NCBI GenBank assembly: GCA_020536535.1
Contig: JAHLWZ010000470.1
Span: forward strand, 55,584-119,583
Direction: 5' to 3'
DNA length: 64,000 bases
Source of the DNA: Pelomyxa schiedti
Taxonomy: Eukaryota > Evosea > Pelobiontida > Pelomyxidae
In this document: positions 11,472 through 23,300 of the stretch, in pieces
Numbering within the stretch: the first letter of the stretch is position 1
Layout of the letters: every line of letters begins with the position of its first letter
Position numbers and translations under genes: made by a program
Notes under the pieces: generated by a model
Seen by the model: the letters and a program-made list of their open reading frames with translations, nothing else
Databases searched by the model: none
What the model was told of the DNA's origin: nothing

Positions 11472-13415
11472 CTAAAACAGCAGCAAAAGGATGGGAGAGG
11501 GCTTCTTCAACCTGTTGGTCGAATTAATACTAAAGTAAAAGGGAAGAAAAGTGAACCTTGATGCGTTTGCTTGGCTCGAAGACAAATATTTGAGCTAGAA
11601 GATCGGCAAGCTGGATGTAGAGCGCTTTATCCAATGGGTCTTTCACTGCAGTAGAGTACCTCATGATCTCGGATTTGATATCACGGGTAGCATTCCCGCT
11701 TGTCATAAATTGCTGAAAATATGTTAGCGAGATTAAAAACCAGGTAACAAAAATACCTGAACCAATGTGTTAGCAGCAACATCAGACGCAGAAGGTGTAG
11801 GAGGAGTGCGGAAAACGGCAGAATCGAAATAGTTTGCGGATTTTGGATACTGTCTCAGTACCTTGTGTGACGGACGGCCAGTAACTTGCATGTGGAGCCA
11901 GAGCATCTCAGAATTCGTAGCCCCGCTGAAGGAGAAACGTGATGTTGCAAGTTCATAAACACAGCAACCTAGAGCCCACATGTCAGAGGAGGCGCATACT
12001 GGAGCTCCCAGAATGCTCTCTGGTGGGCGGTAAAATCTGGCGAACATTGTTCCTCTAGCCCTGGCACAAGTACCATTCACGGCACAACCAAAATCGGCAA
12101 GCTTACACGTGAGGGGAGAGGAAGAAGAGAGCAAGACATTATCTAGTTTAATGTCACAGTGCACCAAGGATAGTGACTTGAGGTGTCGCAAAGCCAAGAG
12201 CATTGATCTGGTGTACCGAGACACGAGTCGTATGGGAAGTCCGCACATAGAAGCACTTGTTACTGCGGTTAAAGTGGATTGAGGGTCAAGGAGAGGAGAT
12301 TGAGACGAGCCGCATGCTGTAAGGTTGACAGACTTTCCTTTGTACTGGTGCAATACTTGCCTGAGATTACTGCCCATTGCCTCAAATACTAAGCACAGAG
12401 TGCCGTATTGGTCTTCGAAGGAATCCAACAGACGGATACAATGCGCAGAATCGCCCGGATCGTTATCATTTATCAGCTCTAAAATCTTCTTTTCACTTTG
12501 GGCTGCCCTTTTCCTAAATAACATTTAGTAAGGAAAAACTTTTGTGGGTACACACGTGTTAAGTCTGTGGCATTTGATAGCAACGTCCCTGTTGTTGTTA
12601 TATGTATCACTAGCACGCAAAACTCGACTGTAGATACCGTCACCAAAAACCCCAGTAACAACATACCGGTCATTGAGTATTTCACCATTGCAGATCTCTG
12701 GGGAAGAGTTAAGAATTGATGAAGGGGGAAAAAAAAACGCACTGCAGTGGCCATCAGTATCCCAGTGGTCATCTGTATCAGGTTCAACCTTCACTGTAGT
12801 AGCTTGTGGAGCGAGTACAGGGGACTCAGGAACCACGTCAGAATGAGCACTGCAGTTTTTCGTCGATGCGGATGTCGCACTGAAAGTGGACTGGTCAGGC
12901 TGGTTTATAAGAGAGGCCTGAAGAGGTGAAGTGGAAACAGGTGGTGCGGATGAACCCGGAGGAGTACAACTATCAGAAACCGGGGAGACTTGTGTGTGAG
13001 ACTCGGGAGTACGTAAAGAGTGATTTACTGCCGCCTCGTAACTGGTATCACAACTAACAACAGAGCGCAAAGTAGAAGTTTGAAGCTTCTGCACACTACA
13101 GCAATTTGTCGTTGAACGATCTGCTTTGGAACCACTTATACCGCTGGAAGTGGGTGTCACAACAGGGGCAGGCGTAGTGGGTGTTTGCATAACAGGAACA
13201 CCACTCTCACAATCAAGCAAACTACTTCGTATAGTCCGCAAACCAACACACCTAACCCTAATTTGAAAGAAAAAAAAACCCATATTAGCGACAACGAGTA
13301 TCGTAAAAAAAAAAGGGGGGGTAGGCACATACGACACGAATCTGCTTCGTTTGGGAGCGAACTCACAGTGTACGGGAGAAGGGGCACGCTTACCGGTCGT
13401 CACTGCTGTTGACAT
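11472..13415 (-). CDS. PRPF4B: PRP4-type CMGC protein kinase (pre-mRNA splicing)
   Basis: A Ser/Thr kinase of the PRP4 group (DYRK-related), which phosphorylates tri-snRNP proteins during spliceosome activation in the nucleus. The start is the ATG at 13415 (MSTAVTTGKRAPS). A Ser/Thr/Pro-rich N-terminus of about 250 residues comes first. The kinase domain then has the glycine loop region (VVTGVFGDGIYSRVLRA), AIKCH with the beta-3 lysine, CLVFEAMGSNLRQVL, the catalytic loop HCDIKLDNVLL, DFG, an activation segment ending FYRPPESILG, and SSDMWALGCCVYELAT. The final exon supplies VEEALSHPF and TAG at 11472. The inserts NLRQVL and TNSEMLWLHMQVTGR are typical of PRP4. The usual APE is PPE here. The gene lies 116 bp downstream of nothing but the BRCT gene start, on the same strand. 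Confidence 0.88.
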
Positions 13416-13563
13416 GTCGCGTTGTCTACTCTTGTTTGTTTTTTTAATTAATTTTATGAAAATTTGGAGATGAATCATCTTCCGGAAAAAAAGAAAAAAC
13501 AGAAAATTCTATCAGCAGTTGCTTAGAAAAACGGGAGGGTCGATTTCGGGAGACTTGGAGGCC

Positions 13564-15048
13564 TCAGAAGCAATTATTGGCATCAAACCCACATTGGTCA
13601 TACTGCTCTTGTATTTCGGCCTCAATCATTGAAACAAGCTTCTGGGCAATATCATCCTCCATCAGGAAATGATGGGGGCCTTCAAACCTATCGTTTGTTT
13701 GGTGGTTAAATTCACTGTGAGAATTCCTTCCACATACACAGTTGGACCAATGAGGGGATGAATTGTGTGCCGCTGCCATGAGGTCATTTTTTCGGCTGTT
13801 ATAATTCCATCCTTCTCACCTATAAATGGATGTATTGGACAGTGGAATGGCGTGAGGTCATCAGCGTGATATTCATATCTATCAGCAACAGTATTATCAG
13901 CCCTGACAACTGCAATGGATTTAATCAAAATATTGTGAAAGAAGTCATCCTATATATACAAACCTGCAATCAATGTGGAAACCGCTCCTGGTTTTTCAGT
14001 GATAAGCTTTTTTAGGGCTTGGTCATCATACTTGGCACATAGTGCCATAGCGTATTTCTAAGTTCCGGTTTATTTGGTTTCAATAATGTTGTGTTCGCGT
14101 ACCATGGGGTCTTCGATGAGGGTGAGTCGTTCCTCCGGTGTATCTGGATCTGGGACATGAGGTGCCTTCCTAGCACTAACAAACATGGCCAGAGGTTCCG
14201 CCAGTTCGGGGTTCATGCGTCTCATTTCTCTAAGAACTTCAAAAGCAACCAGTGTCCCAAAGCTGTGACCAAAGAAGGCATAAGGCCTGTCCAAGAAGTT
14301 GATCATAGCTGATGCAATTCCCTGCAATGTAATAGGTAAAAAAAAGGGTCCAATGACGAAAAGAGACCTTGGCAAGTGGTTCAATGTCTAATATCAGTGG
14401 CTCAGAGTATCTGGAGAAATGACCTGGAAGTTCAACAGGACATACTTGTATGTTTGGGCCCATCAAAGCATCCCACTTCTTGAAATCTTTTTTTTGGTTT
14501 TAGTTAATTTTTTTTGTTTTGAAAAAAGAAAAATAGGCAAGAGATAGAAAAAAGAAACAGAAAATGACAGGCCATTTCGCTCACGTACCGGTGTAGTTAC
14601 GACCACCACCGGGGAAGCAAAACAAATAAACTTGTGGGTCGTACTTCTTAGGCCCATCGACGTGCCCAATCAGAGGAGGCCGTGGCTCGATCGTCCCAGG
14701 ATATTGAGTACCGGCTGCTTTGTCAGTCGTGGGCACGGCCTCATGGTTCGGATTCTGACTGTGATCAGAGGCATGTCCCACCGGTGTCCCTGTTGTACTG
14801 GGGGCTGCCGATGAGCTTGTTTTTGGGTCGTTTTCTCCTGATGCGGATGGAGAGGCGTTGGTCGTGCGCGTCTCTGTTGTGAGAGGAGCAACCGATTGCG
14901 GGTAGGCGTCGGGCTTGGGAGTGGAAACGGGCGTTGGATTATGGGTGCTTTCCACTTCATCACCTGCACAAGGTGCAGAAGGTGTTGTTCTTCTTCTTTT
15001 CGGGTCGTGAGGTTGGTGGGCCACTTCCGTCCCGTCCTTGTCATCCAT
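13564..15048 (-). CDS. Type II thioesterase-like alpha/beta hydrolase
   Basis: Related to the free-standing thioesterases that release or edit acyl chains on fatty-acid and polyketide synthases (OLAH, GrsT). After the ATG at 15048 comes a disordered, Pro/Thr-rich stretch of about 130 residues that bacterial members lack. The hydrolase domain then begins at VYLFCFPGGG (oxyanion region), followed by VELPGH, the nucleophile elbow FFGHSFGTLVAFEVL (Ser in GHSFG, about 14255-14270), and RKAPHVPDP of the lid. DLTPFHCPIHPFIGEKDGI holds the catalytic Asp, and the His is in FEGPHHFLME. All three triad positions are visible. Exons are separated by introns at about 14485-14585 and 14315-14360, with more after 14070. 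No synthase gene lies nearby, so the acyl partner is unknown. The N-terminal extension could be a linker rather than a targeting signal. Confidence 0.85.
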
Positions 15049-15259
15049 CAAACCGGGAAGTTTGTTCTTTCAATCAAAAACATTCTCCTTTCTAATTCTA
15101 ATTTCTTCACCCCCTTGCTCCGTCGGAACGAAACGGGGAGATACAGGAAAAGAGCAATGTATACTGTTGTGCTGGGAATAATGGCTGAATCATGCCCAAC
15201 TTGGAGAACCAACAACAAATTGGCGGAAATCCTTCAAGTGAAAGTTAAACTAACACAGG

Positions 15260-16570
15260 ATGGCAGCCACACGTGCTAGAACGATACAGGAGACGGAAGT
15301 CACACGTGCTAGGGAAACAATCGAACTGTCGACGCTGGATGTTGAGTTTTGTTCAGGATCGGTGGACAGCTTTATTCTGAGGGTGACGGAACATGCCAGG
15401 AGAAGATCAAGCTGGCACCTCCAAATCGATAACCGGAGCAGCTCGACCTTGACCAACGTATGCTGTTGTAGTTTTTCTGAAGTATAGTTACCCAAAACAA
15501 GGGGCGAATTTCGGATGCAAAAAACTTTGAGCAGTACTTGAAAGATACTCTTACCGACCCCTCGACTAGAGCATTCAGGGTGGGTTTTTTTTTCCGCCAC
15601 TTTCTCCCTGCTTATTTCTTATCACTTTCTTGATAGATCCCTGATGGAACTCTTCAATTAATTTTTCCACTGCGCCTGCCTTATGGACGACCAGATTCTA
15701 CTGTGATAGATCTGCCATGTACTCAGTGGTCACTCGAGACTCTCTCACAGCTCGTGCTGGAAATGTCAGAGCAGGTGAGACTCCCACTTTTTTACGAGGT
15801 GCATTATCCTCTTTAGCTCTGGACCTTGAAGAGATTGTTAATTCCTGCGCTGGAGCCATTCATCAAACGAGTGTGTAAAGTTTTGCATTCCACTTCTTAC
15901 GATTCTCAGGGATTTCAGCCACTGCTCTTTTTAGATGGGAATGACATGGGTTTCTCGGCTGACCCCTGGACATCCACTGTGTCCCCGACGGGATCCTCCC
16001 GAAAATACATGGAATACAACACAAAAATCGTGACACAGTTGGCTCTTATTGATCCTGCTTCCCAAAGATTCACAGTTTTGGCTCTTCCTTCACCACAAAC
16101 TGCTTTGGCTTTCTTCTCTGTAAGGCTCTTTTGCACCTTTTTTTTTTGATCGATGATGCTTCAGGATCGAGCAACAGTGTCACTCAATGTTGTGGATGGG
16201 TGCCTGTCTCCATTGCAATTGATTTATGGAACAGATGAGGGCAGAATAACACAACCAACCTGGAGGAAGAACTCTGTTTCAGGCGACGTACGGACCGGAA
16301 TGTGTGTACGATTGGGGGGATGGTTCCACTTCCAATGGGGAGATACCTACAAACAAGACAGCCAAGGTCCTCTGTTTGTCTCCCCATAAAAATATCTGAC
16401 AACCCACAGGAAACAAGTGTTCTGCCGAAGTTGTGGGCATAGGATTGAGAGACACCGTCTACGCGCCCTACTGCGAAGCACGATCGTCGGGCATAAGACA
16501 AGCTCATAATTACACCAACTTCCACGATGTTGGACAGATGGCTCTACCTCTCTATCTCTTTGGCGTTTAA
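15260..16570 (+). CDS. Orphan protein, function unknown
   Basis: I do not recognise this protein. I chose the ATG at 15260; an upstream ATG at 15181 is possible. Exons read continuously through clear GT-AG introns, including one with a T-run acceptor near 15640 and others ending near 15815 and 16165. The N-terminal part looks beta-rich with a central helical linker (LDVEFCSGSVDSFILRVTEH, then YLKDTLTDPSTRAFR). The middle contains LQLIFPLRLPYGRPDSTV, and a hydrophobic helix follows (LWTLKRLLIPALEPFIKRV). The last exon has VGIGLRDTVYAPYCEARSS and ends LYLFGV with TAA at 16570. The protein has about 360 residues, with no signal peptide, membrane segment or known motif. The next gene starts 61 bp downstream on the same strand. 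Confidence 0.6.
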
Positions 16571-16630
16571 AACACTTTTTGTAAAAAGCTATACCAGCTG
16601 GCAACAAGTGGCTGAATAAAAAAAACCCAA

Positions 16631-18697
16631 ATGAAGGGCGATCCGGAAGACGACGAGGACACCACGTGGGTGGTGAGGCCAAGGCCAGGAGAATGGAAAA
16701 TAAAGGTGAAGGAATTGGGGTGGGACAGGTTGGTGAGGTTTTCGTGCCTGGTTCTCATATGCACACTCACTTTTGGTTCTTATTACTGCTATGACCTACC
16801 AGGTTGGTAGGTGGGGTGGGTGAGTGGGGTTGCTAATTGGCTAAATGGACAACACTTGGTGCACTTGTGTTGACAATGGTTGCAATTTATAGGTGCTTTG
16901 ACACAGCCTGTCATGCAGGAGTGGTTTGATATTAGTTCAGTTCAGTATGAACTATTTTACTCTCTCTATGGTGTGTACTGTGAGATTGCTAGCTGGCTGA
17001 TGAATATTTCCAGCCTGGCCTAATACAGTGCTTGCATTTTGTGGAGGTTATTTGGTGGATCGCGTTTTTGGAGTGAGGTATCTCTAAAAGTGCTACATGT
17101 TCCCTATTGTCACTAGGTTGGGAGCTTTTGTTTTTTCTGGTACTGTTCTCATAGGACAGCTTTTTTTTGCCCTGGGTACTGACTGGAGATGGTTTTACCT
17201 TGCTTGTGCTGGCAGATTTATTTTTGGGTATTTTGCAAACATGTCCTGCATTCAACTAAATTCATCAAGCCTTGGGGGCGAATGTATATCAGGTTTTTTG
17301 CTTCTCAACTGTCAAAACGAGTAAGGCGAAATAAGTTTGCCAGAGTACATTCACATCTATGTGGTTTCGCGGACGTGAGCTTTCTCTAGCATTTGCTATT
17401 ACGCTCTCGTTTGCACGTCTCGTAGACTTTCTACCCCCTTTTGCAAGTTAGAATTCATTCTATACATAATCATACAGGGAAGTGCAATAAACTTCCTTGT
17501 CTCTCCAAGATTGCAAGATAACTTTGGTACAGATATTGCCACCTGGTTCGGTATGATGATTTAACAGCATTTGTGTAGTAAAGTAATATTCCGTGTTTAG
17601 GTTTTCTTTTGTGTTTCATTTCTCTTGGTGGAAGTCTTATGCTTTGGCTTGCGGACAAAAGAGCGTTCGTTTGCACAGAAGTAATTTTCCGCTCATTTAC
17701 TTCCAGGGAGCAAACAGGGTTCCGAGAAACCCCTGCCCAAGATGAATCAAAACCAAGCTTCCGTGATATCCTGAAGTTTCCCCTGGCTCTGTATGGTATC
17801 ATTGCCATTGTAGTGAGCTACTACGTTTCCCTGTTTGTGTGGATGACAATTGGAAGGTACGTTCGGGACAATATACATATTCTTTTCTCATCTACCATAG
17901 CGCTGCCTATATGGATAAGTATGGCATGACAGATACTGAAGCTGGCGACTTTATTAGTACTCCCTATCTAGTGTATGTCCATGGTTCACGAATGTGTAAT
18001 TGTAACACTCACACAGCGCGGCCTGTTCGGCACCTGTCTTTGGATTAGTAGTGGATATAACCGGGTTTAATCTCACATGGAGTAAGCTATCTTGTGTCCC
18101 TGTTTTCCTGTACTAACATTCACGCAAGTCCTTGGGGCATGTATATTGCAAGTGACAACTCACCTGGTGATGGCACTTACATCAGATAACTGCCCTCCTC
18201 TAGTACCAGTACTGATGATGGGATTTTCCTATTCCATATTGGCTGCCTCACTCTGGCCGTAATTCCTGAAACGTGGGTTCTTCCACATTTTCTCATCGCA
18301 ATTTTTTTTCTCAGGTGCGTCGCTCTATTAGTTCCCAAGAGATTGACAGCAACGGCATTTGGTCTCACATACTCACTACAAAACGTTGGCCTTGCCGTGT
18401 TTCCGCTGATAACAGGAGCCATTTTAGAATCCTCTGACAATAACTACTCGTACTAAAAATCCCTGCCTATGTATATTCAACCTATTAATATCTGATTAAA
18501 TAAACAAGCTTCACACTGACTTATGGGACAACAGAGCGATTTCATACATGTTTGCAGCCTGTGCTGCCGTGGCTGCCATCCTGGACGTGTGCCTAATGGC
18601 CCATAATTACTTTACACATGGGCTACTAAACTGCAGCAGGAAAGAAATGAGGGACAGAGCCCAGGAAATGCAAGAAGAAACCCAATCTTTGCATTAA
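16631..18697 (+). CDS. MFSD1: MFSD1-like lysosomal transporter (major facilitator)
   Basis: A 12-helix MFS carrier close to MFSD1, a lysosomal membrane transporter that in mammals exports dipeptides. Translation starts at 16631. The cytosolic N-terminus is acidic (MKGDPEDDEDTTW). TM1 follows with FGSYYCYDLPGAL, a hallmark of this family. The A-motif loop is GGYLVDRVFGVRLG, and the next helices carry GRFIFG and then GGECIS, reached across short introns. WFRGRELSLAFAITLSFARLGSAINF matches the MFSD1 signature at TM4-5. The second half contains FPLALYGIIAIVVSYYVSLF and LTATAFGLTYSLQNVGLAVF, then a final TM and a charged tail with TAA at 18697. Introns are about 30-75 nt. In MFSD1 the third signature residue group is GGESL; here it is GGECI. 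Confidence 0.85.
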
Positions 18698-18989
18698 CAA
18701 CAAAACCAAGCAACCCACAATAATCAGCAATAACTTCTACAGTAACAATCTGGCATCTGCCAAATCATTCACTGCAACAAACTGATCCCGAGTCACATTG
18801 CACGTTTCTAACAGATTGATTCGGGGCAACCTTTGAAACCAAACAACAAGTGGATCTTGTATTCCTTTCCTTTGTTGTTTTTTCGTGGTACCAGATGTGG
18901 GGGCTTTTTGGCAATTAATTTGGTTTTTAGTGGTAAAATTGATAAAACGGGCTGTGGGCACCGACTAGATCTTGGATCGGGGGAACAGC

Positions 18990-20147
18990 ATGTACTACGA
19001 GTATAATACCGATGAAGAGCAATCGGCACGTAGGGGACTGATCGAATCTAGCTCCGTAAATAGTTCTTCCGACAGTAGTAGCAGTTGTAGTACTACCAGC
19101 AGTGAAGACGACTCGTGCGCGACTGCCATATCGCCCCAGGTTTCGGATTGGTAACACAACTTTTCTTTTTTTCGAGTTTTTCTTCCCCGTACTTACGCAA
19201 AACAGCGATTATACGTTTAAAATACTTATTATTGGTGACTGTGGTGTCGGCAAAAGTAACTATATCCCTTCCACAAAAAAAAAAAAAAAACACCAAATGG
19301 AATGGGGTGGGGCACAAAGGGGGATACGGGTCTTGTAACTTCATCTCAAGGTTGCCTTTTGCTGAAATTCACTGAAGATAGGTTCACTAACACCTTTGTA
19401 TCCACCATCGGCGCTGATTATGTATAATCCCCTTTTTTGTCAATTCTGTCCCAACTTTTTTTCTTTAGAAATCCCGCACCGTTCAATGTAATTCCAAGAA
19501 AATACAACTGGACATAGTAATTTTTGCACTTATTTCTTAAGTTTGACACTGACTTATCAAATAGTGGGATACTGCCGGTCAAGAAAGATTCCAAACCATT
19601 ACGAGTTCATGTAACCTGTCAAAGTCCATTTCCTATGCGTAACTTTCTTGGACAGTTTATCGGGGTGGTCACGGAATTCTTATTGTGTACGACGTCAACG
19701 ATGTCGTGTCTTTCAACAATGTACAGCAGTGGTTGCAAGAAACCGACAGATATTCTGCTGCAAACGTCAGCAAAATGCTGATTGGTAACAAAGTAGATTT
19801 CCTCTAATTTATGGCCTGTCTTTTCCTCACACTGTATCATAAGAACGACCTCTCATCGAAGGGGGCAGTAAAATATCACACTGCTAAAGAATTGGCTGAT
19901 GGTCGAGGAATTCCATTCATGTAAGACTCCAGCTCCGGAAAATAACCATCCAAAATTCACTCTCACTCCCAGGGAAACTTCCGCTAAGACCGGAACCAAT
20001 GTACAACAGGCATTCATGAAACTCACCCAAACCATCCTCTCAAACCTGGAAAATCCCACACCCCACAAGACTGCACCGGTGGTGGTAAGGAGATCAACAC
20101 CACCACCAGCACAACCAAGAAGACACTGCTGCAGTAGTGCCTTCTAA
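18990..20147 (+). CDS. Rab1/Ypt1-like small GTPase with Ser-rich N-terminal extension
   Basis: A Rab-family GTPase, most like Rab1/Ypt1, which directs ER-to-Golgi traffic. The start is the ATG at 18990, giving an extension of about 50 residues rich in Ser, Asp and Glu before the G domain. The P-loop is GDCGVGKS, with Cys where most Rabs have Ser or another small residue, completed across an intron into [11 protein letters not shown]. Switch I reads [11 protein letters not shown] and switch [15 protein letters not shown]. Later motifs are [27 protein letters not shown], and ETSAKTG-like sequence after IPFM. The C-terminus is HCCSSAF: two cysteines, but six residues from the end counted from the first, not a standard CC, CXC or CAAX ending. 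An unrecognised last splice site could explain that. It converges with the cyclase gene ending at 20367. Confidence 0.85.
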
Positions 20148-20366
20148 GCCACTCACAACAACCGGAAATTTTTTGTACTCATGATGCAACTATACTGTAA
20201 AAATAAAAAAGGTTTTTCCCCATCTCGATGTGTTTGTTTTGATAACGTTTGTGCATTATTGAAAGTTAGGGTATTGTTTCCTTTGTATTCTACACTACAA
20301 TAGTATACAGATTATGATGCATTTGTAAGCTCCCTCAAAGAGGTTGGTGTATTTGAGGGCCACTTC

Positions 20367-23300
20367 TCACATGACCCACTGACGAATATCTGATTCAAGT
20401 CCGGAAGTGGCCTTTTTGCTTGTTCCGATTTGGGTTCCATTCTGGTTTGTTGTTAACAGGATAAACTGTAAAGATTTGTCATACAGAAGGAAGCATTCGA
20501 CTTCCCCTTTGCCTTTGATTTGAACTGGTCCTCTGGACTCGAATTTGTAGCCTCTTTGTGTTAGGAAGTCCTTGGTTTTTTCCCCCACTTGTATTCTATC
20601 AGGCACACCGGAACTCTCCAACCTTTTCGGGAAGTTAATAGAGACCAAAAGGGGAAAACAATGGCTATACCGGGATGCGAAGTTGACAGCATCACCCCAG
20701 AGGTCTGATTTGAGTTACGGAATAAATTACACTAATTTTGAAGAAAGGTGTATACCAAAGGCCCATTTCTTCTTGCCAATTACACCAGCAACTACTGGTC
20801 CAGTGTTGATCCCTACTCTTATCCGCAACTCTTTACCGTGTGCAGCGTTATATTTTCCGAGGATATGAAACATTGCTATTGTCAGTTCAAGTATGTCTTC
20901 TGCGTGGGTGCTGGATTCTTCTGGCATTCCACCAGTCACCATGTAACTAGTTCACGTCAAAATTTGTGAATGGCAAGAGTGTGCTCACCAGTCCCCAATG
21001 GTTTTTATTTTTTCTACATGATAATAGTCAATCACAGAGTCCCAGGCCGAGAAAAGAGAATTGAGCATGCTGACCAGCTCCCACGGACGCATCTTGGATG
21101 CTAAAGGAGTGAACCTAGAAGGGGATTGTAAGAAGGTAGGAAAACGGTGGAACAAGTACTCGACGATATCTGCAAAGGCAACAGTGACGTGTTTGTATTT
21201 TTCTGCAATCAACTTCTCTGGATTCATTTCAAGTTTCTCTTTTATCATCTTCGGCAGGATATTGACTAGTAAAGCATCAGTGCGCCTCTTTTGTTCCTCG
21301 ATAATTGCTTCTTGAGTCTTAAGGTTACTGATATCCTTGAGGAACATGGCAACTGTGGCCGCTGAAAAATTGTTGACTAAAGTGAGTATGTATGGCTTCG
21401 GGCACACCATCCTTAGATACAACTTCAGAAACAGAAAGTAATACAGGAATTTCTTTGCCATCTGCGAAGTATGTTGGTCACAAACCACTACGTCCAGAGT
21501 AAATACCCGTATGTGAAATAATCAGTTCCGTGTTGTTGATTGAAGGAAGTGAGCCATTAGTTGGATCGACTGTTTGCCCAGGGTCCATAAGCATTTCCAT
21601 CCTGACACTGAATGGCCGCATAACCTTGTCGGGTAGAATTAGACTTGCATGATGTCCCAAAACATCTTCTGTAGCACGACCAAAGAGGCTTTCTGCACTG
21701 GGGTTGAATGACTCGATGGTACCCCTACAAATGGTGAGTGTTTCTACTTCTCAGAACATTACCTCTCATTTAAAACAATCACGGCATCCTTGGAGCCATC
21801 AAGGAGCAACCTTGTTTTCTTCTCTTGCTCTTCCTGGTCTGAGTAAGTATTACATATTAATTGAGAGGGAAATACTGCTGCTGCTTTTACAACACCAGTG
21901 CTGGCAGAACCAGTCTCAAGAAACCGATTGATGATATCAGTTCCCTGAATAATGTTCAATGGCAGAGTCATTAAAATCTTGAGAGTTCTTTGCCATCAGG
22001 TGAGTTTATGGGCATGTGAATAATATAACTACTTGGTATGCTCAATGTTCAACCGCCCAAGTAAAGAATTAAAGACCCAGTAAAAACCAACTGTAATAGG
22101 AACACTGCGGAGCGATGAGCATTATATTTTCGAGAATAGGATAGAAACCTCAAACCCAATATTATTTTAAAGAGAACTACCGAAGTGGAGAGAGTCAGTG
22201 TGGCCTCCTCTGTATGAAATGTCAGAATGCAACAAACAAACAAAAAACATACCCACAAAAATGTCAATGAGTTCGCCACACCAACCGAAAAGTGTTGGTG
22301 CAACAGTAACAGGAATAACATAGAACTCACTTGTCCAAGTTCGATTCCTTAATTTGGATTACTAGGGATATTAATCCGACAAAATGGAATGGTACTCTGG
22401 GGGAAGGTGACTGAAAGCCCACAAGTTATCAACAAAAATGTGAAGCATGGATTCCAACCCAGTGCAGTAGATTGAAGAATTGGCAAAAGTGGGACAAGAT
22501 CGGTAGTACAGAAGGTCCCATGCTTTATTCTGCTTGTAGATCTCACTGCAGAAGGGCACTGAGGGGAAGAAGTAAAAGATTCGTGCAAATACCCAGAGGA
22601 GTACCGCAGCTGATCGTAATAGTAACGGTACTGCTCAACATAAAACGCGAAGGTGGTATTAATCTGGCTCCAGGTCAAAAAGGTTTATTGGTTGGCTATC
22701 TTTACCTCATTACCAGGCCAGGTGACAGTATCGTCCCAAATCATTTCAGACGACATGTACAGCATTCCCTGTGCACGCTGAATCATAGTCTGGCCAGTGT
22801 CAATAGAAACATCTAGGACATATAAGCGTGAATAAGTACATTTGGCAATAAACCTTTTCCCCGTTGAGTTCTCGTAAAAACAAGCACAATCAGTACCATC
22901 AGCAAAAAAATTGTGGTCAGTGTGCCAAATGCACAGATGAAGGCAATTCGTAATTTCGTGATGATACTCATCTACCACACATAAGAAATTCTTCCTTACG
23001 AGACATGTTTCACCTCTCTATCACCTAAATCTACATGCGCAGCCGAAAAATCGTTGTCATCACCTGCTGTGACCTTACCAAGCATATTTATCGCTGTGGT
23101 CTGTTTATTGTAATGAGTTTTCTCATCGGTTTAGGGAGATTACCTTGGGAAGCTCTCGGAAAAGTGAAATTGTTGACTTCATCAGTCAGCCAATTCACAA
23201 CAATAAGAGAAACAAAAACCTGTCTTTCCTTTCGTAATGTATAGTCACTTGAAAGATAGAGGAGTAAAACAAGGCAAACGCTGTACACCAAAGCAATTGG

